Below are positions 1 to 4,771 of a stretch of 5,211 nucleotides of DNA, one piece after another. The notes under the pieces are model-generated. The model saw nothing but the letters and a program-made list of their open reading frames with translations. It was not told where the DNA came from and searched no databases. The stretch covers positions 1 to 5,211 of the forward strand of contig JALXER010000230.1 of the NCBI GenBank assembly GCA_027069385.1. Reading direction: 5' to 3'. Each line of letters opens with the position of its first letter. Positions within the stretch are counted from its first letter, which is position 1. This DNA is from Paracoccaceae bacterium. Its GTDB lineage: Bacteria > Pseudomonadota > Alphaproteobacteria > Rhodobacterales > Rhodobacteraceae. The position numbers and the translations under genes were made by a program.

Positions 1-1
1 C

Positions 2-91
2 TACAAATGGGTCAAACCCGCCGACGAAATACTCGCTTCCGTGAAGCGGTTCTGCCAGCGAACGCAGCAAACATTATGCGGCGAACTTTAG
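2..91 (+). pseudogene. IS630-family transposase, C-terminal end (cut by window start)
   Basis: Frame 2 is open from the window edge and ends at TAG 89-91, giving 29 residues that begin YKWVKPADEILASVKRFC and end TLCGEL. A tryptophan, then an ADEIL-x-S-x-KRFCQRT pattern just before the stop, resembles the C-terminus of IS630/Tc1-mariner-like bacterial transposases. The catalytic DDE residues would lie to the left, outside the window, so it cannot be said whether the gene is intact. The IS5 element begins 13 bases after the stop, so it probably sits in or next to the right end of this IS630 copy. No IS630 terminal repeat could be recognised. The family call is from memory of the motif only. Confidence 0.6.
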
Positions 92-104
92 ATTCAGATG
101 AATA

Positions 105-121
105 GGGCGTAGACTCATAAA
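105..121 (+). repeat. Left terminal inverted repeat of the IS5-family element
   Basis: Reads GGGCGTAGACTCATAAA. It pairs with the reverse complement of 957-973, differing only in a TC versus CT dinucleotide. The transposase stop codon (115-117, minus strand) lies inside this repeat. The base pair before it is TA, matched by TA after the other end. Confidence 0.85.
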
Positions 122-366
122 TACCAAATGACGATAGCAGCGAGGTGGGCGGCAGCAAGGAAAGTTTCGGGGCATCGAAAGGTTCGCAATGACAGTGACC
201 GCCAGTCTTTGATGCGGTTAAAGCAGTGCTCCAGGAGGTTGCGTGTTTTGTAGAGCGTTTTGCAATACCGATACTGAATTTTGCGGTTTTTTCGGGGCGG
301 GATACAGGCGCACGCCTTGCATTTTCGCAGCCAGTTGCGCAGGTGATCTGCGTCATACCGACGATC

Positions 367-406
367 CACTGCCCGGCAGTTGATTGCATGGCAATCAACG
401 AGAGGC
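367..406. repeat. 40-nt palindromic insertion inside the transposase gene
   Basis: Compared with the expected coding path (STVIA directly followed by DRRYDAD), 40 extra bases are present. They hold two hairpins: ACTGCC with GGCAGT around a single base (368-380), and the perfect 9-bp arms GTTGATTGC and GCAATCAAC around ATG (379-399). The length is not a multiple of three and the insertion brings in a stop (395-397) in the frame in use. The exact borders can slide by a few bases because GCC is present at both sides of the junction. It may be a small mobile palindrome; no clear target duplication is visible. Confidence 0.55.
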
Positions 407-587
407 GGCGATGACGGTTGACCCTTTCTTGCCAATTGGCGCAAGACATTGTTTTGCATGAGATATATCCGCTTCGTTGCCGCCAGAAACCGTGATACGG
501 AGGGGGCGGCCCGCCCCGTCACACACTAAATGCAGCTTGCTATTCAACCCGCCTTTGGTCAGCCCTATCGCCCGCCCGTCACCGGTG

Positions 588-594
588 TTTTTTT
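588..594 (-). promoter_or_regulatory. A7 slippage site in the IS5 transposase gene
   Basis: Seven As on the coding (minus) strand are read as AAA-AAA-A in the starting frame, just after the codons for NGV. The original frame stops 21 bases after the run, while the -1 frame continues with conserved transposase sequence (AIGLTKGGLNSKLH). This is what a programmed -1 ribosomal frameshift or RNA polymerase slippage site would look like in an IS427-type element. Only P-site re-pairing on AAA is perfect; it is not an ideal tandem slippery heptamer. Loss of one A from an original A8 run would look the same. Confidence 0.55.
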
Positions 595-956
595 CACACC
601 ATTCGCGGCAATTCGGTGGGTTTTGACGTGGGTTGCGTCGATCATAAGGGTTTGAAAATTGCCGTTTTCTTGTGCCAGCGTTTTGAAAATCCGCTCAAAA
701 ACCCCCGCCTCTGACCAGCGTTTGTAGCGGTTATAAAGCGTTTTGGCAGGGCCATATTCAAGCGGAATATCGGAGCAACGGTAGCCGCGCTGCAGGCAAA
801 AAATGATGCCTGACAGCACTTTTCGATCATCCACCCGTGGCACACCCCGCGGCTTATTTGGCAGCAATGGCTTGATTTTGCTGAATTGTTCTTCGGTTAA
901 CCAAAATGTTCCAGACATGAAATCCTCCCAGTTTCAAATCTTGAATCACAATTCCG

Positions 957-973
957 TTTATAGGTCTACGCCC
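957..973 (-). repeat. Right terminal inverted repeat of the IS5-family element
   Basis: On the minus strand it reads GGGCGTAGACCTATAAA, the partner of the left repeat. It lies 38 bases upstream of the transposase ATG, so the transposase promoter should lie in or next to this end. The sequence outside begins TA (974-975). Confidence 0.85.
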
Positions 974-1009
974 TAACAATTACGAAACGGGCCTCTCCCG
1001 CCCGTCGTC

Positions 1010-1262
1010 GGCGCATTGCATTCGCAATGCGCCTCCTCCCGTTGGGCCGGGCCTCGGCTTCGCCTCGGCAGGGGGCCAGCCCCCTCTGGCGCAAGCGCCA
1101 TTCACCCCTGGGATATTTAGGAAAAGAAGAAGATGAGACTTCATTCGTCCTTAAGTACTTTCAGGGGGGAGCGACGCATGTCGCGAGGGGGCGGAACGCC
1201 CCCCTGCCGCCCGCAGGGCGGCCCGGCCCAAAGGGAAGCTTGTGATTGCGGAACGCAATCAT
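1010..1262. repeat. Large nested imperfect inverted repeat (about 253 bp)
   Basis: Matching blocks mirror each other about a centre near 1136. TTGGGCCGGGCC at 1042-1053 is the exact complement of 1220-1231; GGCAGGGGG at 1067-1075 matches 1200-1208; CCCCTG at 1105-1110 matches 1162-1167; GAAG at 1129-1132 matches 1139-1142 around a six-base loop. Each outer end carries its own small hairpin: GGCGCATTGC with GCAATGCGCC (1010-1033), and TGATTGCG with CGCAATCA (1243-1261). The arms also contain local palindromes such as TGGCGC-AA-GCGCCA (1087-1100). No convincing gene lies here; the open frame at 1027-1245 is low-complexity GC-rich translation. It resembles the palindromic intergenic elements I associate with Rhodobacterales, but that is from memory. 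Confidence 0.75.
1243..1261 (-). terminator. Possible terminator hairpin after mtaB
   Basis: An 8-bp perfect stem (TGATTGCG and CGCAATCA, 3-nt loop) lies 20 bases beyond the mtaB stop. It is also the outer hairpin of the large inverted repeat. No run of Ts follows directly on the minus strand (the sequence continues CAAGCTTCCCTTT), so classical intrinsic termination is weakly supported. Confidence 0.3.
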
Positions 1263-1281
1263 AGGCTGGACTGCGAGAGTG

Positions 1282-2538
1282 CTACGAATCGGATACCAGC
1301 AACGCTTGGGTGGTGCGCCCCGTCACTTTGGCTTGCACGATTTGTCCGGTAGGTTGGGGGGTTTCGAACCTTGTTTCGGTAAAGCCTTGCGTCCGCCCCA
1401 TGGTCGGGTTTTCCATCAGGATACGGTGCTCCACCCCGACTTGCGCTGCCAGATGGGCCGCAACCCGGGCCGCGCCAGCCTCGCGCAGCCGCGCTGCCCG
1501 TTCCTTTATTACCCGCCCGTTCACCGCCGGCATACGCGCCGCAGGGGTGCCCGAGCGCGCGCTATAGGGGAACACATGCAGCCAGGTCAGGCCGCATTCT
1601 GTCACCAGCTTCATCGAGTTTTCGAACATGGCGTCGGTTTCGGTCGGAAACCCGGCAATGATATCCGCACCAAACACTATATCCGGCCGCGCCTCCCGCA
1701 CCTGATGGCAAAACCGGATCGAATCCTCGCGAGAGTGCCGCCGTTTCATCCGCTTCAAAATCATGTTGTCGCCCGACTGTAACGACAGGTGCAGGTGCGG
1801 CATTAGGCGCGCTTCGCTAGTGATCGCATCCAGCAGCGCCGCATCCACCTCGATCGAATCAATAGAGCTGATCCGCAGGCGCGGCAGATCGGGTACCAGC
1901 CGCAAGACCCGCTGCACCAGATCGCCAAAGCGTGGCCCACCGGGCAGGTCGGCCCCCCAGCTGGTCATGTCGACTCCGGTCAGCACCACTTCGTTATAGC
2001 CTTTGTCCACCAGCCGCCTGATCTGCTCGACCACCACCCCGGCGGGCACCGAGCGCGAATTCCCGCGCCCATAGGGGATGATGCAAAAGGTGCATCGGTG
2101 ATCGCAGCCGTTTTGCACCTGCACATAGGCCCGCGCCCGCGTTCCGAACCCGTCAATCAGGTGGCCGGCGGTCTCGGTCGCGCTCATGATATCGTCAACC
2201 AGCAGGGTTTCGGTCTTGCCGATCAGCCCCGAGGCGAGCCCCTGCCACGTTGCGGCCTGCATCTTTTCCAGATTGCCCAGCACCAGATCCACCTCGGGCA
2301 TGTCGGCAAAGCTTTGCGGCTCTACCTGCGCGGCGCAGCCGGTCACGATCAGCCGTGCATCGGGGTTTTCACGGCGCAGGCGGCGGATGCGCTGGCGTGC
2401 CTGACGCACGGCCTCGGCGGTGACGGCGCAGGTATTGACCACCACCGTGTTGTCCAGCCCCTTGCCAAGATCGCGCATGGCCTCGGTTTCATAGGCGTTC
2501 AGGCGACAGCCGAAAGTTTCGAAAACCGGAGGTTTCAT
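1282..2538 (-). CDS. mtaB: tRNA t6A37 methylthiotransferase MtaB (MiaB-like radical SAM enzyme)
   Basis: A 418-residue enzyme of the methylthiotransferase family, which converts t6A at position 37 of ANN-decoding tRNAs to ms2t6A using S-adenosylmethionine and two iron-sulfur clusters in the cytoplasm. The N-terminal UPF0004 domain shows its three cluster cysteines: C11 (FGCRLN), C37 (NTCAVT) and C68 (TGCAAQ). The radical SAM motif is NGCDHRCTFC with C145, C149 and C152. The last 50 or so residues are in the position of a TRAM RNA-binding domain. Length fits the family. The start at ATG 2536-2538 is chosen because the family begins right before FETFGCRLN; an upstream extension to 2712 would lie entirely over dapF. 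The ATG overlaps the dapF stop as ATGA, implying coupled translation. MtaB rather than MiaB is preferred from the short N-terminus and FGCRLN motif. In alphaproteobacteria I recall ftsY often coming next; here palindromic DNA and IS elements do. Confidence 0.9.
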   Translation of the reverse strand: MKPPVFETFGCRLNAYETEAMRDLGKGLDNTVVVNTCAVTAEAVRQARQRIRRLRRENPDARLIVTGCAAQVEPQSFADMPEVDLVLGNLEKMQAATWQGLASGLIGKTETLLVDDIMSATETAGHLIDGFGTRARAYVQVQNGCDHRCTFCIIPYGRGNSRSVPAGVVVEQIRRLVDKGYNEVVLTGVDMTSWGADLPGGPRFGDLVQRVLRLVPDLPRLRISSIDSIEVDAALLDAITSEARLMPHLHLSLQSGDNMILKRMKRRHSREDSIRFCHQVREARPDIVFGADIIAGFPTETDAMFENSMKLVTECGLTWLHVFPYSARSGTPAARMPAVNGRVIKERAARLREAGAARVAAHLAAQVGVEHRILMENPTMGRTQGFTETRFETPQPTGQIVQAKVTGRTTQALLVSDS

Positions 2539-3377
2539 CGGGCTTGTGCCAGAAAGGCGGGGGACAGGGTGCCGCTGGCAACCAGCATGGTTGCGCCGGT
2601 CATCCAGACGCCATCCTCGCGCCAGTCGATGGCCAGCACGCCGCCCTCTAGATGAATGTTCACCGCGCGTCCGGTCAGGCCGCGCCGCGCTGCCGCCACC
2701 GTCACCGCGCAAGCGCTGGAGCCACTGGCCAGCGTGCGTCCGACGCCGCGTTCCCAGACCCGCACCTCGATATTTTCGGGGTCCAGCACCTGTGCCAGTT
2801 GCACGTTGGTGCGCTCGGGGAAAAGCGGGTCGGTCTCGGTGGCCGCGCCAATGCGGGCCAGATCAACCGCGCTCAGGTCAGGGACAAAAAAGCTGCAATG
2901 CGGGTTGCCCATGTTGGTTGCGATCGGGTCGCCTGTCAGGGGCAGGTGGTCGGTTTCCATGGCGCGGGCCAGCGGGATATCGCGCCAGTCGAGGCGCGGC
3001 GCACCCATATTGACCCGCACCAGCCCGTTGCCCGCATCCAGACAGGCCAGATTGCCGCGCTCGGTGCGCAGGGTCAGCGCGTTCAGGCCGCTTTCATCCA
3101 TCAACAGCCGCGCCACGCAGCGGGTAGCATTGCCACAAGCACCCGCGGTGCTGCCGTCGGCATTGTAAAACACCAGTTCGGCCGCCACTTCCGCCGCGTC
3201 CAGTATCACCACCAGTTGGTCAAAACCCACACCGCGCCGCCGATCCCCGATCAGCCGCGCCAGGGCCGCGTTTACCGGATTGTCGCGTCCGCGCGAATCA
3301 ACCACGACAAAATCATTGCCCAGCCCGTGCATTTTCAAAAAGGCCAGCCCGGCCTGATGATCAAAATGTTGTTCCAT
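2535..3377 (-). CDS. dapF: Diaminopimelate epimerase
   Basis: A 280-residue cytoplasmic enzyme that interconverts LL- and meso-diaminopimelate, the step before lysine and the peptidoglycan cross-linking residue. Family signatures: KMHGLGNDFVVVD (15-27), GFDQL (51-55), NADGS-x4-CGN-x2-R with the first catalytic cysteine C81 (72-86), MGNPHC (156-161), FPERTNV (186-192) and WERGVG (208-213). The second catalytic cysteine, normally in an ACG(S/T)G motif, is replaced: the sequence reads LASGSSACA with Ser218 at that place (codon 2724-2726) and a cysteine at 223. E. coli-type proteins also have a cysteine at the latter position. The start at 3375-3377 gives a 14-residue lead before KMHGLGNDF; no good Shine-Dalgarno is seen. 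The TATAGA just before it (3384-3389) would give an almost leaderless mRNA. It is first of a two-gene operon with mtaB. Confidence 0.92.
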   Translation of the reverse strand: MEQHFDHQAGLAFLKMHGLGNDFVVVDSRGRDNPVNAALARLIGDRRRGVGFDQLVVILDAAEVAAELVFYNADGSTAGACGNATRCVARLLMDESGLNALTLRTERGNLACLDAGNGLVRVNMGAPRLDWRDIPLARAMETDHLPLTGDPIATNMGNPHCSFFVPDLSAVDLARIGAATETDPLFPERTNVQLAQVLDPENIEVRVWERGVGRTLASGSSACAVTVAAARRGLTGRAVNIHLEGGVLAIDWREDGVWMTGATMLVASGTLSPAFLAQAR

Positions 3378-3383
3378 GGGCGC

Positions 3384-3412
3384 TCTATACCGCCTGATCC
3401 CGAACTTGGCCA
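3384..3412 (-). promoter_or_regulatory. Weak candidate promoter for dapF-mtaB
   Basis: On the minus strand TGGCCA (3407-3412) and TATAGA (3384-3389) are spaced by 17 bases, each matching four of six consensus positions. Transcription would start about at the dapF ATG, giving a leaderless or nearly leaderless message, consistent with the missing Shine-Dalgarno. The match is weak and could be chance. Confidence 0.25.
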
Positions 3413-3428
3413 GCCAAGCCCGATGCAG

Positions 3429-3450
3429 TTTATCGATCTATTCCGATAAA
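3429..3450. repeat. Small hairpin between dapF and tRNA-Lys promoters
   Basis: Arms TTTATCG (3429-3435) and CGATAAA (3444-3450) surround eight bases. It lies between two divergent genes, upstream of both, so it could be a protein-binding site; nothing else supports that. A second short palindrome, CTTGGC-CA-GCCAAG, lies just to its left (3405-3418). Confidence 0.3.
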
Positions 3451-3465
3451 ATGGCAATTTGGCCC

Positions 3466-3494
3466 TTGACCTATCCCCGAACCCCCCCTAGTTA
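3466..3494 (+). promoter_or_regulatory. Likely promoter of tRNA-Lys
   Basis: TTGACC (3466-3471) matches five of six -35 positions; 17 bases later stands TAGTTA (3489-3494) as a poor -10 element. The tRNA begins 12 bases after it. Position and the strong -35 box are typical for a stable-RNA promoter in this group. Confidence 0.5.
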
Positions 3495-3506
3495 TCCGTC
3501 TCGGTC

Positions 3507-3582
3507 GGGCCCGTAGCTCAGTTGGTAGAGCAACTGACTTTTAATCAGTGGGTCACAGGTTCGAATCCTGTCGGGCTCACCA
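3507..3582 (+). tRNA. tRNA-Lys (anticodon UUU)
   Basis: A complete 76-nt cloverleaf with encoded CCA. The acceptor stem pairs GGGCCCG (3507-3513) with CGGGCTC (3572-3578), containing one G-U pair. The anticodon stem ACTGA/TCAGT encloses loop CTTTTAA with anticodon TTT at 3540-3542. The T arm is ACAGG-TTCGAAT-CCTGT and A73-CCA ends at 3582. It decodes AAA and AAG lysine codons. As an ANN-decoding tRNA it is a natural t6A37 carrier (loop position 37 is A) and hence a plausible substrate of the neighbouring MtaB. No attachment-site repeat of its 3' end is seen elsewhere in the window. Confidence 0.97.
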
Positions 3583-3929
3583 AAACTACCTTTGAAAGAT
3601 GACCGCCGGTTTGTCGGGTTTCCATGCCTGATGGACAGTTTGCGCTGTCTTAACGGCTTGGGTAATCCCCGCTCTGTCCGGTCTTAACGGGTGCGCTTGT
3701 GCCGTGACAAATACCGTTTATACCTGTGGTACTACCGTGGAGAGCATTTCGAATGCATTCGGGGGCAGTCGCGTCAATGCGACCGAAGTCGCAAAGAGGG
3801 GATCAGTGCCGGAATGACCGTTGGCACCGTGCGTTCCTTGCAAGGGGCGGAACGGCCGGGCTGATCGCCTCTCTGCGGCTTGGACACCGGCAAAACCGGC
3901 GCAGCCACGCGAATGTGACAAATCGATAC
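3583..3929. other. Intergenic region without a convincing gene
   Basis: This stretch between tRNA-Lys and the ccdA promoter holds no reading frame with good start, Shine-Dalgarno and coding character. It has a weak 5-bp hairpin GACAG/CTGTC followed by TTAA (3634-3652) that might end the tRNA transcript. It also holds a perfect 12-bp palindrome CGAATGCATTCG (3750-3761), a 10-bp palindrome CCTTGCAAGG (3836-3845), a longer imperfect inverted repeat (3785-3882) and the first copy of a spaced direct repeat (3704-3728). A structured RNA or a decayed repeat element would both fit. Confidence 0.5.
3785..3882. repeat. Imperfect inverted repeat upstream of ccdA (22-nt arms, 18 matches)
   Basis: Bases 3785-3806 and the reverse complement of 3861-3882 agree at 18 of 22 positions, including AGAGG and GATCAG runs. 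Inside the 54-nt interval further arms can pair: CCGTT (3818-3822) with AACGG (3851-3855), or CGTTCC (3832-3837) with GGAACG (3849-3854). Both strands could fold similarly, so direction cannot be assigned. It lies about 100 bases before the ccdA start and before its proposed promoter, so it is not an mRNA leader of ccdA if that promoter is right. Confidence 0.5.
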
Positions 3930-3958
3930 ATGACCTTTGTCGGGCACGCCGCTATAAG
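3930..3958 (+). promoter_or_regulatory. Probable promoter of ccdA
   Basis: ATGACC (3930-3935, four of six -35 matches) and TATAAG (3953-3958, five of six -10 matches) are 17 bases apart. Transcription would start near 3965, giving a leader of about 20 bases that includes the Shine-Dalgarno AAGGA (3974-3978). The -35 box lies within the second copy of a spaced direct repeat (3915-3939), a possible operator. Confidence 0.45.
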
Positions 3959-3985
3959 CAGGTGAATCAGTCAAAGGAAAACACG

Positions 3986-4732
3986 ATGTTCGGTATTGAT
4001 GTCATGGATGCCAGCCTTTTGCCGGCGATGCTTGTCGCGCTGGTGGCGGGGATGATCAGCTTTTTGTCCCCCTGCGTTCTGCCCATTGTGCCGCCCTATC
4101 TGGCCTATATGGCCGGTTCCTCGATGGAGGAGCTGGAGCAGGGCAAGAACCGCAAGGCGATCCTGACGGCGCTGTTTTTTGTCATGGGCCTGTCAACGGT
4201 TTTCATGATTCTGGGCATTATCTTTAGCGGGGTCGGCCGTGGGCTGGCCGAGTATAAATCCGCCATGACCATCGGCGGCGGGCTGATTATCATGGTGTTC
4301 GGGCTGCATTTTCTGGGCATTTTCCGGATCGGTTTTTTGTACCGCGAGGCGCGTATCGATACCGGAGACCGGGGCGGCTCCATGTTCGGGGCCTATGTGC
4401 TGGGCCTTGCCTTTGCCTTTGGCTGGTCACCCTGTCTGGGGCCGATTCTGGGGTCTATTCTGGGCATGGTCGGGCTGGAAGGCCAGGTGATCAAGGGAAT
4501 CTGGATGATGCTGGCCTACGCGATCGGCCTCGGGGTGCCGTTTATTCTGGCGGCGGTGTTTATCCGCCGCGCCCTTGGCATGATGGAACGGTTCAAACGC
4601 CATATGGAGGTGGTGGAGCGTATTTCCGGCCTGCTGCTCTGGACCATCGGGCTGATGCTGCTGACCGGCAGCTTTACCGACATGGCCTATTGGCTGCAAG
4701 AAGCTGTCCCTATTCTTTCGGCGATCGGTTAA
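3986..4732 (+). CDS. ccdA: Cytochrome c biogenesis protein CcdA (membrane thiol-disulfide transporter)
   Basis: A 248-residue inner-membrane protein of the CcdA/DsbD transmembrane family. It passes electrons from cytoplasmic thioredoxin across the membrane to periplasmic thioredoxin-like proteins such as CcmG/HelX, which keep apocytochrome c haem-binding cysteines reduced. Two cysteines sit in the family's hallmark motifs SPCVLP (C30) and SPCLGP (C150), in the first and fourth helices. Six hydrophobic segments are visible at about 11-42, 58-82, 93-116, 134-160, 170-194 and 212-234. Length is typical for short CcdA without DsbD's periplasmic domains. ATG 3986-3988 is preferred over an in-frame extension to 3821 because AAGGA (3974-3978) lies seven bases before it and the extension is unlike any membrane protein start. 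The next gene follows in the same frame within 20-40 bases, with no terminator between. Confidence 0.93.
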   Translation: MFGIDVMDASLLPAMLVALVAGMISFLSPCVLPIVPPYLAYMAGSSMEELEQGKNRKAILTALFFVMGLSTVFMILGIIFSGVGRGLAEYKSAMTIGGGLIIMVFGLHFLGIFRIGFLYREARIDTGDRGGSMFGAYVLGLAFAFGWSPCLGPILGSILGMVGLEGQVIKGIWMMLAYAIGLGVPFILAAVFIRRALGMMERFKRHMEVVERISGLLLWTIGLMLLTGSFTDMAYWLQEAVPILSAIG

Positions 4733-4771
4733 CCCTATCCAAACCGGTGCATGCGCCATATGGTGGGCGCA

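Larger units (their letters stand above)
115..918 (-). pseudogene. IS5-family DDE transposase, frameshifted and interrupted
   Basis: The N-terminal part starts at ATG 916-918 (MSGTFWLTEEQF...) with the IS5-type RVDDRKVLSGI and YNRYKRW segments and the first catalytic aspartate in LMIDATHVK (D94). In the starting frame it stops at 565-567. A -1 shift at the A7 run (588-594) opens a continuous reading through RAIGLTKGGLNSKLH to KGSTVIA, which ends at TGA 395-397. The remainder, from DRRYDADHL (second catalytic Asp) through ERNLVE-like RNLLEHCFNRIKDW (third catalytic Glu) to HLAAIVIWYL, is back in the starting frame. Removing 40 bases (367-406) joins STVIA to DRRYD exactly as the family expects. 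One frame change is normal for IS427-type elements; the 40-nt insertion is not, so the full transposase is very unlikely to be made. DRRYD also has Arg where the family usually has Gly. Confidence 0.85.
105..973 (-). mobile_element. IS5-family (IS427-like) insertion sequence, 869 bp
   Basis: The element is bounded by inverted repeats at 105-121 and 957-973 that match at 15 of 17 positions, both starting GGGCGTAGAC when read inward. The dinucleotide TA stands outside each end (103-104 and 974-975), consistent with a 2-bp target duplication. The length and single transposase region, with a frame change between the N- and C-terminal parts, fit the IS427 group of the IS5 family. The transposase is read on the minus strand, from the right end (918) towards the left, and its stop codon lies within the left repeat. 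The element is visibly richer in AT than the dapF-mtaB operon, which suggests recent arrival from another background. Because of the 40-nt insertion described separately, this copy is probably unable to move by itself. Confidence 0.85.

Noticed and set aside
115..522. Minus-strand reading frame starting MTGRAAPSVSRF as an independent gene
   Set aside because: Only its second half, from DRRYDADHL, is transposase-like; the first half is out-of-frame translation of the middle of the transposase gene and of the 40-nt insert.
1027..1245. Plus-strand 72-residue frame
   Set aside because: It is a translation of the nested palindrome; Pro/Gly/Arg-rich, without a ribosome binding site.
2539..2712. 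N-terminal extension of mtaB to an upstream ATG
   Set aside because: It lies wholly over dapF in another frame, reads as arginine-rich shadow sequence, and the family starts directly before FETFGCRLN.
2652..3449. Plus-strand 265-residue open frame
   Set aside because: It is antisense to dapF, lacks recognisable motifs, and dapF is strongly supported.
3632..3817. Plus-strand frame reading about AWVIPALSGLNGCACAVTN, ending at TGA 3815-3817, as a small lipoprotein
   Set aside because: A lipobox-like LNGC is present, but there is no ATG, GTG start or Shine-Dalgarno before the hydrophobic part and no recognised homology.
3704..3923. GTGACAAAT direct repeats as a 9-bp target duplication around a 202-bp insertion
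   Set aside because: The ends of the enclosed segment are not inverted repeats of each other, and similarity continues beyond the 9-mer at fixed spacing, which fits binding sites better.
3821..3985. Extension of ccdA upstream to 3821
   Set aside because: The extra 55 residues are Arg/Pro/Cys-rich with no family resemblance, and a good AAGGA precedes the ATG at 3986.
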